Below are positions 5,013 to 11,615 of a stretch of DNA of 11,615 bases, in pieces. Location of the stretch: positions 1-11,615 of the forward strand of contig CALCHN010000006.1 of the NCBI GenBank assembly GCA_937901255.1, given 5' to 3'. Position 1 is the first letter of the stretch. Each line of letters opens with the position of its first letter. Source of the stretch: an uncultured Flavobacteriales bacterium (GTDB taxonomy: Bacteria; Bacteroidota; Bacteroidia; Flavobacteriales_E; Vicingaceae). The notes under the pieces were generated by a model, which was not told the DNA's origin, made no database searches, and worked only from the letters and a program-made list of their open reading frames with translations. Position numbers and translations under genes: made by a program.

Positions 5013-7766
5013 TTATTGAATAACCATTTTTTTGTTAACTTCTAAACCGTTATCACCAGTTAATTTTAATAAATAGATACCTGATTGCAGGCTATCTCTA
5101 TTAATAACTAAAGTGTGATCACCTTGAGCTTGATTATCATTTAACACATCTAGAACAACATTTCCTAGTAAATCATAAACTCTTATTGTAATGTTTTGCG
5201 ATTTATTTAATGTATAAGAAACAGTTGTACTCTCATTAAATGGGTTTGGATATGCGTTTAGGTTAAAGTTGTCTGCTTCACTTTCACTAATTCCAACAGT
5301 TCCAGAAATATTAATATCATCTAAGAAGATATTATTACTCATTTTTCCACTTGTATATTCGAATTTAAACCTTACATTGTTTTTTATCAATATAGCTGGT
5401 ATATTAATTGATGCGGTTTTCCATTGATTAGCAGATGTAGGAAAGTATGGGTTGCTATAAGAACCAGCATTTACTAAATCTAACCCTTTAATTGGAGGGG
5501 CTATTTGTGTCCATGTTTCACCACAATTAAAAGACCCATAAATTTTTAGTTCTTCAGTAATATCTTCTAAAGAACTAGCTCTTGTGGCAGCAGAATATTT
5601 AAATGTAAGAACACCACCAGATACTGAAGATAAATTCATTGAAGGACTTATTAAACCATCTTTATCTTTTTTTCCAATACTAGGAATGTAATTAGGGAAG
5701 TAAACAGGTTCGCTATGAGCATTTAAGTACATAGACTTACTTCCTGTTGCACCAGATGAATTAGCAACTTGCCATTTAGAGGCATTATTAGCATTTGTAA
5801 TTGAAAACCATGACTGATTTGTGGCAGTATTTTCAAAACTCTCATTAAACAAACCAGTATATTCTGCCCATGATGGAGAAACAAAAACATAGTGTGTTTC
5901 TGTTTTTGTATTTGTACCAGCATTATTAGTTGCAGTTAAAGATACTTCTTGCCAGTATAAATTGTTAAATATAACGTTTACAGAACTGTTAGTAGAAGTT
6001 GAAGGTGTTCCTCCGTTAAAAGTCCAATTTAATGAATTTATAGTTCCATTCCAAGATTCATCTTGAAATAATATATTATCTCCTTGACAAACTAATTGAG
6101 TGTTTGAGCTGAAGTCAGCAATAGGAGTACAGTTATTTGAAGGGTTTGGCACGTCTGTTCCTGTAGCAACAAGGTTTGCTTGAGACCAAAGGTTATTTCT
6201 ACCACTAACACTACTATTAAGTGATGCACGCATTCTATCAACTTGTCCTTTTGTAAACATATGGCTACAATATGAATAATCCATATAATTTTGAATATTT
6301 TCAACTACAGTTGAAGTTGAGTTTACTAAAATGCTGTCAAGAGAGAAAGTACCATTTGCATCTTCAGCATTCCATGCATAAATTCTAAATGTACGAGGAG
6401 ATTTTGTTTTTGTGAAGTTAGCTCCTGTTAGAGTTATTACACAAGTGTCTGATACATTAGTAGTATCATATTGAATGTAAAAAACATTGTTAGACCTAAC
6501 AACTACACTCGTATCAATAAAACTAGAATCTTCATAATTTATAACTGTTGCAGTAAGGTTACTTGAAAAATTATCTGCATCTGATCTTACAGCAAAAGTT
6601 CTTACTCCTGTTGTAGATCTTTGAATATTAAACTTTATATTTTTCAAAGTCATTACATAGCCAAGTTCCGGAGTAACAGTAAATTCATAATATTTGGATG
6701 TGTTAATGTTTCCTGTTAAATTAGCATAAGTTGTATCTTGATCTGTTGCTCCTAAATCCCAGTTTGAAAATGAAAACCTTCCAGTATCAACTGGATTTGT
6801 TGAAACTCCTGAAGCCGAAAAACTTCCAAAATCAAGACCATTTTCTGGAGTAATAGTAGTTGGGTCTGTTGTTCCAGTTGTTGTAGTTACATCAGAAAAA
6901 GCATATGGCTTTGCAATATTATAAAATGTACATTCTGCTTTGTATAGGTTTACACAGTTATTAGAACCTTTAGTATCTGGAGTGTCGAAAACACCATCAT
7001 CACCACATACAACACCTGGGTCATTATTAAAACCCCAAGGGTGAGCTAAGTTTATCCAATGTCCAACTTCATGCGTTAAAGTTCTTGAGTTGTTTGGGTT
7101 AGCACTCCCTATGCTTCCAACATGATTGTGAAGTACCACAATACCATCAATATAAACACCAAACTGATTGTCAACCGAACCTGGGAATTGAGCGTAACCA
7201 GCTGTGCCAGGCACATCGCCTATAGATTTTACAACCCATATATTTAGATACTTAGTTCTATCCCAGATGTTTATTTTTGAGTCATTGTCTGCATTGTTTG
7301 TTAAGTGAGTATAAATTCTATCAATACCATTAGTACAGTTTCCAAATGCATCAATTTGAGCTAACCTAAATTCAATATTTGGATTCCCTATTAATGTATC
7401 AAAATCTGGTATAACCAAACTTGTATCTGCATTACTTTTCGAATAATCTCTGTTCAATATATTTATAGCATCAAATATTTGGTTGTCAGAAATATTTTCA
7501 GAACCATACTCGTGTAAAACATGGAAAACTACAGGTATTACATAAGTTTGATTTCCACTCTTATTTGTCTTTTTATTTTTTATATACTCTTGCGTGAATT
7601 TCTCTAATTCTTGCTCTTTTTTGAGGATTTCTGGATATTTATTTATTAATTCCATTCTCTTTTCATCAGAACCGCAATTAAAATGTCCTTCCTCCTGTGC
7701 TTTTAAATCTACTGTTTGAAACATATAAGAAATAAGCAACAATAATACTAAGCGTGTAGTTTTCAT
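5013..7766 (-). CDS. Secreted M43 (pappalysin-like) metalloprotease with T9SS sorting domain
   Basis: A 917-residue secreted zinc endopeptidase. The order is signal peptide (1-23); propeptide-like region with a Cys (C31); M43 catalytic domain with HEVGHWINLAH (H232, E233, H236, H242: zinc ligands and catalytic Glu) and Met-turn NYMDYSYC (M495, Y497). These are followed by a PKD domain (about 547-630), a MAM/choice-of-anchor-like beta sandwich (about 640-822, ending NNIFLDDINISG), and a type IX secretion sorting domain (about 838-917, YPNPF... to KKMVIQ). Cysteines 254, 271, 279 and 500 fit the two disulfides of ulilysin-type M43 enzymes. The last pair is pulled apart by a segment of about 200 residues (280-485), which looks like a separate beta-sandwich domain inserted between the zinc motif and Met-turn. 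All catalytic residues are present. It probably acts at the cell surface or outside the cell; the substrate is unknown. The gene is monocistronic, with its own leader and terminator. Confidence 0.92.
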   Translation of the reverse strand: MKTTRLVLLLLISYMFQTVDLKAQEEGHFNCGSDEKRMELINKYPEILKKEQELEKFTQEYIKNKKTNKSGNQTYVIPVVFHVLHEYGSENISDNQIFDAINILNRDYSKSNADTSLVIPDFDTLIGNPNIEFRLAQIDAFGNCTNGIDRIYTHLTNNADNDSKINIWDRTKYLNIWVVKSIGDVPGTAGYAQFPGSVDNQFGVYIDGIVVLHNHVGSIGSANPNNSRTLTHEVGHWINLAHPWGFNNDPGVVCGDDGVFDTPDTKGSNNCVNLYKAECTFYNIAKPYAFSDVTTTTGTTDPTTITPENGLDFGSFSASGVSTNPVDTGRFSFSNWDLGATDQDTTYANLTGNINTSKYYEFTVTPELGYVMTLKNIKFNIQRSTTGVRTFAVRSDADNFSSNLTATVINYEDSSFIDTSVVVRSNNVFYIQYDTTNVSDTCVITLTGANFTKTKSPRTFRIYAWNAEDANGTFSLDSILVNSTSTVVENIQNYMDYSYCSHMFTKGQVDRMRASLNSSVSGRNNLWSQANLVATGTDVPNPSNNCTPIADFSSNTQLVCQGDNILFQDESWNGTINSLNWTFNGGTPSTSTNSSVNVIFNNLYWQEVSLTATNNAGTNTKTETHYVFVSPSWAEYTGLFNESFENTATNQSWFSITNANNASKWQVANSSGATGSKSMYLNAHSEPVYFPNYIPSIGKKDKDGLISPSMNLSSVSGGVLTFKYSAATRASSLEDITEELKIYGSFNCGETWTQIAPPIKGLDLVNAGSYSNPYFPTSANQWKTASINIPAILIKNNVRFKFEYTSGKMSNNIFLDDINISGTVGISESEADNFNLNAYPNPFNESTTVSYTLNKSQNITIRVYDLLGNVVLDVLNDNQAQGDHTLVINRDSLQSGIYLLKLTGDNGLEVNKKMVIQ

Positions 7767-7816
7767 TTTATTAATTTTAAATTTTAAGCTGAGTTCTAGG
7801 TAACTTTTTCATTGCA

Positions 7817-7857
7817 TTTCAGGTACAAAAACGAACTCTTTTAATTTTGACCTGAAA
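7817..7857 (-). promoter_or_regulatory. Leader hairpin upstream of the protease gene
   Basis: TTTCAGGT (7817-7824) and ACCTGAAA (7850-7857) pair perfectly. After a one-base bulge (A7825), CAAAA (7826-7830) pairs with TTTTG (7845-7849), leaving a 14-nt loop. It sits 50 nt before the start codon and just downstream of the suggested promoter, so it would be near the 5' end of the mRNA. No T-run follows on the minus strand, so it is not a terminator for pth. A role in mRNA stability or as an operator is inferred. Confidence 0.45.
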
Positions 7858-7867
7858 AAACGCATAA

Positions 7868-7902
7868 CAATATTACGATTTTTTTTTAATATAAATTACA
7901 AA
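7868..7902 (-). promoter_or_regulatory. Possible promoter of the protease gene
   Basis: On the minus strand TAATATTG (7875-7868) matches TAnnTTTG at all but one position. TTTG (7902-7899) lies 23 nt upstream, at the long end of the usual spacing. No better match exists in the 182-nt gap. The start point would fall near 7861-7864, giving a leader of about 95 nt. Beyond this promoter and the hairpin at 7817-7857, the gap (7767-7948) shows only AT-rich sequence. Confidence 0.35.
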
Positions 7903-7948
7903 AAAAAGTTTTTTACAACACAACTTTGGAATCTTAAAATAGATAACA

Positions 7949-8512
7949 TTATTTATTATTAAACTCACTCATAGTTCTGCCTAAGCCTATTGTACCAAAT
8001 GCTTTAATAAGTGCTGTAGTTTTTTCTAGTCTCTCTCCAAGTTGAGCTTGTTCTTCTGGAGCAAACTCTCCTAAAACATGGTTAATTTGTTTACCTTTCA
8101 CAAAATCACTTCCTACGCCAAAACGTAATCGAGCAAAATCTTGGTTCCCTAATACCTGAATAATATTTTTAAGTCCATTATGGCCACCATCACTGCCCTT
8201 ACCTTTTAGCCTAAGTGTGCCAAAAGGGATAGCAATATCATCGGTAATTACCAATAAATTTTCTTGATTAATTTTTTCTTGTTGGAGGTAATAGTTTACT
8301 GCTTTTCCACTTAGGTTCATGTAAGTAGATGGTTTTAACAAAATAAATGTTCTGCCTTTGTATTTTAAAGTTGCAGTATCTCCTAATTTATTAGGTTCAA
8401 AAAAAATAGTGGATGCCTTAGCTAAGGCATCCACTATTTTAAAACCTATATTATGTCTTGTATTTTCGTATTCAGAGCCAATGTTGCCCAATCCTACTAT
8501 TAAATACTTCAT
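7949..8512 (-). CDS. pth: Peptidyl-tRNA hydrolase
   Basis: A 187-residue cytoplasmic enzyme that releases tRNA from peptidyl-tRNAs dropped by stalled ribosomes. The length and start (MKYLIVGLGNIGSEYENTRHN) are standard. Catalytic and substrate residues of the bacterial Pth family are all in place: N10, H20 (catalytic base), N66 in TYMNLSGK, D91/D92 in ITDDIAIPFG, and the signature GKGSDGGHNGLKNI (104-117) with H111 and N112. It is the last gene of the prs - L25 - pth group, starting 17 nt after the L25 stop. Codons 25-37 form a 38-bp perfect palindrome followed by T on the sense strand, described separately. The protein is not disrupted there: DALAKAS fits the family as I know it. No strong terminator is visible after the stop codon. 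Confidence 0.96.
   Translation of the reverse strand: MKYLIVGLGNIGSEYENTRHNIGFKIVDALAKASTIFFEPNKLGDTATLKYKGRTFILLKPSTYMNLSGKAVNYYLQQEKINQENLLVITDDIAIPFGTLRLKGKGSDGGHNGLKNIIQVLGNQDFARLRFGVGSDFVKGKQINHVLGEFAPEEQAQLGERLEKTTALIKAFGTIGLGRTMSEFNNK
8399..8440 (-). repeat. 38-bp perfect palindrome with T8 run inside pth
   Basis: Bases 8403-8440 are identical on both strands: AAAATAGTGGATGCCTTAG followed at once by its exact reverse complement. In the sense (minus) direction the right arm runs into eight consecutive T (8406-8399). The transcript could fold as a 17-bp stem with a 4-base loop (AGCU) followed by a U-run, the form of an intrinsic terminator. It encodes K25-F37 of Pth, early in the gene. 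As the two strands are identical, both can be read as KIVDALAKASTI. Whether it terminates transcription is inferred. Confidence 0.9.
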
Positions 8513-8529
8513 AATTTATATACTATTTA

Positions 8530-9171
8530 TTATTCAGCAGGAGTTGCTTCTGCTTCAGCAGTTGCTTCTGTAGTTGCACCTTCAGCTGTTTCTTCTTCTT
8601 CATCATCTTGAGAAGCAGCAGAAGCAGCAGCTCTACTTGTTTTAACAGCAACAACAACAGCATTAGCAGCATCTAAGAAAGTTAATCCAGGAACTGATAA
8701 TTCACCAACTTTTACTGATTGACCGATTTTTAATTTAGTAATATCTACTGAAATAAATTCTGGTAAATCTTTTGGTAAAGCTCTTACTTTTAATCTTCTG
8801 GTAACAACTCTTAATTTACCACCTGCAAGAATCCCTTTAGAAACTCCTGTTGTTTGAATTGGTAACACTACGTTTACAGGGGTATCTTCTGAAACCTCTA
8901 AGAAATCTACATGTAACGTTTGGTCGGTTACTGGGTGGAACTGAACTTCTTTAATAATAGCTTTTACTTTTTTGCCTTCAATATCAAGATTTACAAAGTA
9001 AACATTCGGAGAATTTATAATTTTATTGAATTCTATTTCATTTACATGGAAATTTTCATTGCCTTCTCCACCATAAAGGTTACATGGAATGTTTCCTTCT
9101 TTTCTAACTTGTTTAGCGTTTGAAGCACCTACTTCTGTTCTTTTAACTGCACTTATTGCTATCGTTTTCAT
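8530..9171 (-). CDS. rplY: 50S ribosomal protein L25, long (TL5/CTC) form
   Basis: A 213-residue ribosomal protein that binds 5S rRNA in the central protuberance of the large subunit. Residues 1-92 are the L25 RNA-binding domain, with RKEGNIPCNLYGG (23-35) and HPVTDQTLHVDFLEV (79-93). Residues about 97-180 form the TL5/CTC-type C-terminal beta domain (VNVVLPIQTTGVSKGILAGG and on), absent in the short E. coli form. The tail (about 181-213) is low complexity, Ala, Glu and Thr rich and strongly acidic, as commonly seen in Bacteroidota L25. It lies between prs (17-nt gap) and pth (17-nt gap), so it should be translated from the prs promoter. The start is set by the family N-terminus MKTIAISAVKR. 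Confidence 0.95.
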   Translation of the reverse strand: MKTIAISAVKRTEVGASNAKQVRKEGNIPCNLYGGEGNENFHVNEIEFNKIINSPNVYFVNLDIEGKKVKAIIKEVQFHPVTDQTLHVDFLEVSEDTPVNVVLPIQTTGVSKGILAGGKLRVVTRRLKVRALPKDLPEFISVDITKLKIGQSVKVGELSVPGLTFLDAANAVVVAVKTSRAAASAASQDDEEEETAEGATTEATAEAEATPAE

Positions 9172-9188
9172 TATTTATTGGTTTTAGA

Positions 9189-10124
9189 TTAGTAAATGAA
9201 TGACTCACTAATCGATTCGTGATTAAATACTTTTTTAATAATATGAGAAAATAAATCTGCTACTGATAAAACTTTTATTTTACTACTTTGTTGAGATAAA
9301 GGAATTGAATCCGTAACAATTAATTCTGTAAGTTCAGAATTTTCAATTCTTTCGTAAGCTTCGCCAGATAAAATTGGGTGAGTAGCAATAGCTCTAACAC
9401 TTAGTGCTCCTTTTTCCTTCATAATAGCAGCAGCCTTTACTAATGTTCCTGCTGTATCTACCATATCGTCAACTATAATTACATCTTTTCCTTCAACATC
9501 ACCAATTAAGAACATATCTTCTATAACATTGGCTTTTTTTCTTTGCTTATAACAAACGGCTACCTCAGCTTGTAAAAATTTAGCATAAGCATTGGCTCTT
9601 TTTGTTCCTCCCATATCAGGAGATGCCATGGTTAGGTTTTCTAAATTCAAGCTTTTTATATATGGTATAAATATAGTAGATGCAAAAAGATGGTCAACTG
9701 GCACTTCGAAGAAACCTTGAATTTGATCTGCATGTAAATCCATGGTCATAATTCTAGTAACTCCTGCAGCAGCCAACATGTTAGCTACTAATTTTGCTCC
9801 TATTGGTACTCTTGGTTTGTCTTTTCTGTCCTGACGAGCTAATCCGAAATAAGGAATAATAGCAACTATTCTTCTGGCAGATGCTCTTTTAGCAGCATCT
9901 ATCATCATTAAAAGTTCCATTAAATTATCGGCAGGTGGAAAAGTTGACTGAATTATAAACACATCTGAGCCTCTTACCGATTCTTCAAATGATGGTTGAA
10001 ATTCACCATCACTAAAAGTATTGATAATAACATTACCCAATGGAATACCGTAAGAATCAGCTATTTTGTTGGCTAATTCCATTGATGCTCTACCGGCAAA
10101 TAATTTTACTTTTGCTTCAGACAT
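9189..10124 (-). CDS. prs: Ribose-phosphate pyrophosphokinase (PRPP synthetase)
   Basis: A 311-residue cytoplasmic enzyme that makes 5-phosphoribosyl-1-pyrophosphate from ribose 5-phosphate and ATP, feeding purine, pyrimidine, histidine, tryptophan and NAD synthesis. Full length for a class I enzyme. Visible motifs: FSDGE (37-41), the flexible catalytic loop YFGLARQDRK (92-101), the MDLHADQIQGFF segment (128-139) and the PRPP-binding loop VDDMVDTAGT (218-227). The regulatory-flexible loop position (about 104-108, PRVPI) is also present. It is the first gene of the prs - rplY - pth operon and has a perfect TAnnTTTG promoter 26 nt before its start codon. The start MSEAKVKLFAG is the only one that keeps the first strand. 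Confidence 0.97.
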   Translation of the reverse strand: MSEAKVKLFAGRASMELANKIADSYGIPLGNVIINTFSDGEFQPSFEESVRGSDVFIIQSTFPPADNLMELLMMIDAAKRASARRIVAIIPYFGLARQDRKDKPRVPIGAKLVANMLAAAGVTRIMTMDLHADQIQGFFEVPVDHLFASTIFIPYIKSLNLENLTMASPDMGGTKRANAYAKFLQAEVAVCYKQRKKANVIEDMFLIGDVEGKDVIIVDDMVDTAGTLVKAAAIMKEKGALSVRAIATHPILSGEAYERIENSELTELIVTDSIPLSQQSSKIKVLSVADLFSHIIKKVFNHESISESFIY

Positions 10125-10150
10125 AAAATTCAGTCGTTTTTTAAGGGCTG

Positions 10151-10180
10151 CAAATGTAAGAAAATATTAGTATTGGCAAA
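10151..10180 (-). promoter_or_regulatory. Promoter of the prs - rplY - pth operon
   Basis: On the minus strand TTTG (10180-10177) is followed after 18 nt by TACATTTG (10158-10151), a perfect match to the Bacteroidota -33/-7 consensus. Transcription would start near 10144-10147, giving a leader of about 20 nt. It is the best promoter in the window, as expected for a housekeeping operon. Confidence 0.78.
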
Positions 10181-10202
10181 AAAATAATTGCAACTATTTT
10201 TT
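10179..10202. terminator. Weak AT-rich hairpin after the CopD-like gene
   Basis: AAAAAATA (10179-10186) and TATTTTTT (10195-10202) pair around TTGCAA with one mismatched pair, and the minus-strand side ends in a T-run. It starts about 25 nt past the CopD-like stop codon and touches the -33 element of the prs promoter. It could weakly end the upstream transcript, but a stem made almost only of A-T pairs is poor evidence. Confidence 0.3.
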
Positions 10203-10227
10203 ACGCTTTCAAATATTTGTTATTGTG

Positions 10228-10671
10228 TTAGATAACATCTAACCTTACACTCATTCCTACAATTAAAAAAAGTATTGAGAATAAAGTAACTAAAATAATA
10301 TGTACTGCCATTATTTTTAAGTTGTTTCCTTTTTCGATGTTAGGTATTAATCTAAAATTGGCATTAAGTGCTAATAATATTGTAGCCAACAACAAAAGTA
10401 ATTTAATTCCAATGTGTGTGGCTAAATGCCCTTCAAACAAAAACCAACTTTTAACATCAGGTAAAAGATGATAAGCCAGATAAAAACCTGTTATAACTTG
10501 AACTAATAAAGCAGGAATACCAATTTTTTCAAATTTTCTTTCGAAATCTAATAAGCTTTTAAAATCTTTATTTTTGAGAATATTTGGCAATAATATTATT
10601 GCCAAAAACAAGTGTCCTCCCACCCAAATGGCTGCAGCTATTACATGAAGAATGATGATGAATTTATACAT
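10228..10671 (-). CDS. CopD-like four-helix integral membrane protein
   Basis: A 147-residue protein with hydrophobic segments at about residues 3-28, 51-70, 86-105 and 120-142, predicting four membrane helices. The N-terminal pattern LHVIAAAIWVGGHLFLA (H9, W16, G18-G19, H20) is typical of the CopD superfamily and related small inner-membrane proteins. Further histidines at 68, 82, 86 and 124 lie at or near helix ends and could bind heme or copper, by analogy with other members. The exact role is unknown; several proteins of this kind are annotated as copper resistance D or as cytochrome-b-like without proof. It has its own perfect -7 box at 10713-10720 and ends just before the prs promoter, so it is probably a single-gene unit. 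Confidence 0.72.
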   Translation of the reverse strand: MYKFIIILHVIAAAIWVGGHLFLAIILLPNILKNKDFKSLLDFERKFEKIGIPALLVQVITGFYLAYHLLPDVKSWFLFEGHLATHIGIKLLLLLATILLALNANFRLIPNIEKGNNLKIMAVHIILVTLFSILFLIVGMSVRLDVI

Positions 10672-10712
10672 AATTAGCTCTTAAAAATTCATACATTTGA
10701 ATTTCTCTATTA

Positions 10713-10743
10713 CAAAAATAGAACTGTTAGTTAGAATAGAACT
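10713..10743 (-). promoter_or_regulatory. Promoter of the CopD-like gene with a direct repeat
   Basis: On the minus strand TATTTTTG (10720-10713) is a perfect TAnnTTTG -7 box, about 40 nt before the start codon. The -33 region (about 10742-10745) reads only TTAG-like, so that element is weak. A 9-base direct repeat, AATAGAACT on the plus strand at 10717-10725 and again at 10735-10743, spans the spacer and reaches into the -7 box, which may mark a regulator site. Confidence 0.5.
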
Positions 10744-10761
10744 AAAAATGTTATTTATTTT

Positions 10762-10980
10762 TCACTTCTCAATAATATTCATTTTAATAGCTTTTTGCAC
10801 AGCTTCCATTTTATTATGAGCTTTAAGTTTTTTGTAGCTATTTTCCATGTGTTTACGAATAGTTGATGGACTAACAATGAGTTTATCCGCTATTTGTTTG
10901 TGTGTCATTCCGTCAGAAATATGAACTAACACTTCTTTTTCTCTGGGAGTAAGTTTTGGGATATTATCACCTTCTTTCAT
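10762..10980 (-). CDS. Stand-alone LuxR/GerE-type DNA-binding protein
   Basis: A 72-residue protein that is essentially one LuxR-type helix-turn-helix domain (LTPREKEVLVHISDGMTHKQ, residues 10-29, through about 70). The recognition helix is around SPSTIRKHMENSYKKL (37-52). It has no receiver or ligand domain, like the 74-residue Bacillus regulator GerE. It is about 57% identical by eye (36 of 63 positions) to the C-terminal domain of the response regulator next door, including the identical run HNKMEAVQKA, so the two arose by duplication. An in-frame stop 7 codons before the ATG rules out a longer N-terminus. It lies 68 nt after the response regulator on the same strand and may be co-transcribed. 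It could modulate the same targets or heterodimerise; this is inferred. Confidence 0.72.
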   Translation of the reverse strand: MKEGDNIPKLTPREKEVLVHISDGMTHKQIADKLIVSPSTIRKHMENSYKKLKAHNKMEAVQKAIKMNIIEK

Positions 10981-11048
10981 AAGTGCAAAGAAGTAGAATT
11001 AATCCAATTCTTTCAATACGTCATTTGTCGTATATTGCTGTATTTTGT

Positions 11049-11615
11049 CTAAATTAAATTGTTTTTCATAGCTTTTTGTACCGCTTCCATCTTATTATGT
11101 ACTTGCAGTTTTTTATAGATGTTTTCAATGTGTTTTCTAACTGTAGGAGGGGAAATAAATAAATTTTCTGCAATCAATTGGTAATTCAATCCTTTAGAAA
11201 GCTGCTCTAAAATTTCTGTTTCTCTTTTAGTGAGCGATATTTCTTCTACTTGTATTTTGTCTGCTGTTACTTTTTCTGGAAACCTTAATAAATTTAATGC
11301 TTTTGCTGCAATAGATGGTGTCATTGCTGCTCCGCCTTCTAACACTTGACAAATCCCATCATGTAAGGTGTTTGGAGTAATTTCTTTAAGTAGATAGCCG
11401 TCTGCTCCAGCTTTTATAGCGTTAAAAATATTTTCATCATCATCAAAAACAGTAAGCATTATAATTTTTATTTGCGGATAACGGTTTTTTATTAATTCAG
11501 TAGCTTTTATTCCGTCCATTTCTGGCATCTGAATATCCATTAAAACAACATCAATCACATGATCTTCTTCTAGTTTACCAATAAGCTCTGCTCCGTTTTT
11601 TCCTCTGAATTTGAA
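11049..11615 (-). CDS. NarL/LuxR-family response regulator, 5' end beyond the window
   Basis: A two-component response regulator whose reading frame is open to the window edge; 188 codons are visible and about 25-30 N-terminal residues, including the acidic pocket, are missing. The visible start is FKFRGKNGAEL. The receiver domain shows the phosphoacceptor aspartate in VVLMDIQMPEMDG (GAT at 11535-11537), the conserved threonine in IIMLTVFDDDEN and the lysine in GYLLKE. After a linker comes a LuxR-type helix-turn-helix (SLTKRETEILEQL to KNNLI). Phosphorylation by a partner histidine kinase, probably encoded nearby outside the window, would drive dimerisation and DNA binding. The GTG at 11556-11558 is internal to the receiver, so it is not the true start. 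The downstream stand-alone HTH gene is a paralogue of its C-terminus. Confidence 0.93.
   Translation of the reverse strand, partial: FKFRGKNGAELIGKLEEDHVIDVVLMDIQMPEMDGIKATELIKNRYPQIKIIMLTVFDDDENIFNAIKAGADGYLLKEITPNTLHDGICQVLEGGAAMTPSIAAKALNLLRFPEKVTADKIQVEEISLTKRETEILEQLSKGLNYQLIAENLFISPPTVRKHIENIYKKLQVHNKMEAVQKAMKNNLI

Noticed and set aside
5723..6304. Two out-of-frame minus-strand open frames inside the protease gene
   Set aside because: They are shifted readings of the PKD and adhesion-like regions; the main frame is intact with all domains.
7905..7927. AAAGTT/AACTTT hairpin with T-run as a terminator for pth
   Set aside because: Only six pairs with a single G-C pair and an 11-nt loop; too weak to call in AT-rich sequence.
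8358..8573. Plus-strand reading frame of 71 codons across the pth and L25 junction
   Set aside because: It shares the peptide KIVDALAKASTI with Pth only because the palindrome reads the same on both strands; the rest is antisense to two well-supported genes and low complexity.
8920..9123. Plus-strand open frame inside the L25 gene
   Set aside because: Antisense to a conserved ribosomal protein, hydrophobic low-complexity product.
10762..10980. The 72-residue HTH gene as a broken remnant of a second response regulator
   Set aside because: Only 68 nt separate it from the intact regulator, with no receiver remnant, and an in-frame stop precedes a clean ATG; a small functional gene is simpler, though decay by deletion cannot be excluded.
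10981..11048. Short dyads (AGAATT/AATTCT and ATACG/CGTAT) between the two LuxR-type genes
   Set aside because: Five- and six-base arms are expected by chance here; no promoter match accompanies them.
11049..11558. GTG at 11556-11558 as the start of the response regulator
   Set aside because: The frame stays open to the window edge and the codons before it (LIGKLEEDH) fit receiver helix sequence, so the true start is outside.

Overview
The window looks like a chromosomal segment of an AT-rich Bacteroidota bacterium, most likely a marine-type member of the Flavobacteriales. This rests on four things seen in the sequence: a large secreted protease ending in a type IX secretion (T9SS) sorting domain; a TonB-dependent receptor with an N-terminal carboxypeptidase-regulatory-like domain; the prs - L25 - pth gene order; and Bacteroidota-style promoters (TAnnTTTG at -7, TTTG near -33) with no obvious Shine-Dalgarno sequences. 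All genes but one lie on the minus strand, so the layout below is given in window order but most transcription runs right to left.

Left end (1-1870): a two-gene toxin-antitoxin operon (ribbon-helix-helix antitoxin, then MazF/PemK toxin) has a clear promoter whose -7 box is overlapped by an inverted repeat, suggesting autoregulation. Next are a lipoprotein of unknown function and, divergent from it on the plus strand, a two-helix membrane protein with a cytoplasmic zinc ribbon. A strong 15-bp hairpin at 1832-1864 ends this gene and the convergent receptor gene.

Middle (1872-7948): a TonB-dependent outer-membrane receptor sits behind a small membrane-anchored protein of unknown function, probably one transport locus. 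Upstream of these is a 917-residue secreted M43 (pappalysin/ulilysin-like) metalloprotease with PKD, adhesion-like and T9SS sorting domains. A perfect intrinsic terminator isolates the protease gene from the receptor locus. Its catalytic domain is split by an inserted beta-sandwich of about 200 residues.

Right (7949-11615): the housekeeping operon prs - rplY (L25/CTC) - pth has 17-nt gaps and a textbook promoter. The pth gene contains a 38-bp perfect palindrome followed by eight T on the sense strand, which looks exactly like an intrinsic terminator inside coding sequence. Upstream are a four-helix CopD-like membrane protein, a stand-alone 72-residue LuxR-type DNA-binding protein, and a NarL/LuxR response regulator cut off by the window edge. 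The stand-alone protein is clearly paralogous to the C-terminal domain of the response regulator.

I see no tRNA, rRNA, CRISPR array, insertion sequence or prophage. No gene-free stretch exceeds 300 bases; the longest (7767-7948) holds a probable promoter and a leader hairpin. The most unusual items are the palindromic terminator-like element within pth and the nested domain in the M43 protease.
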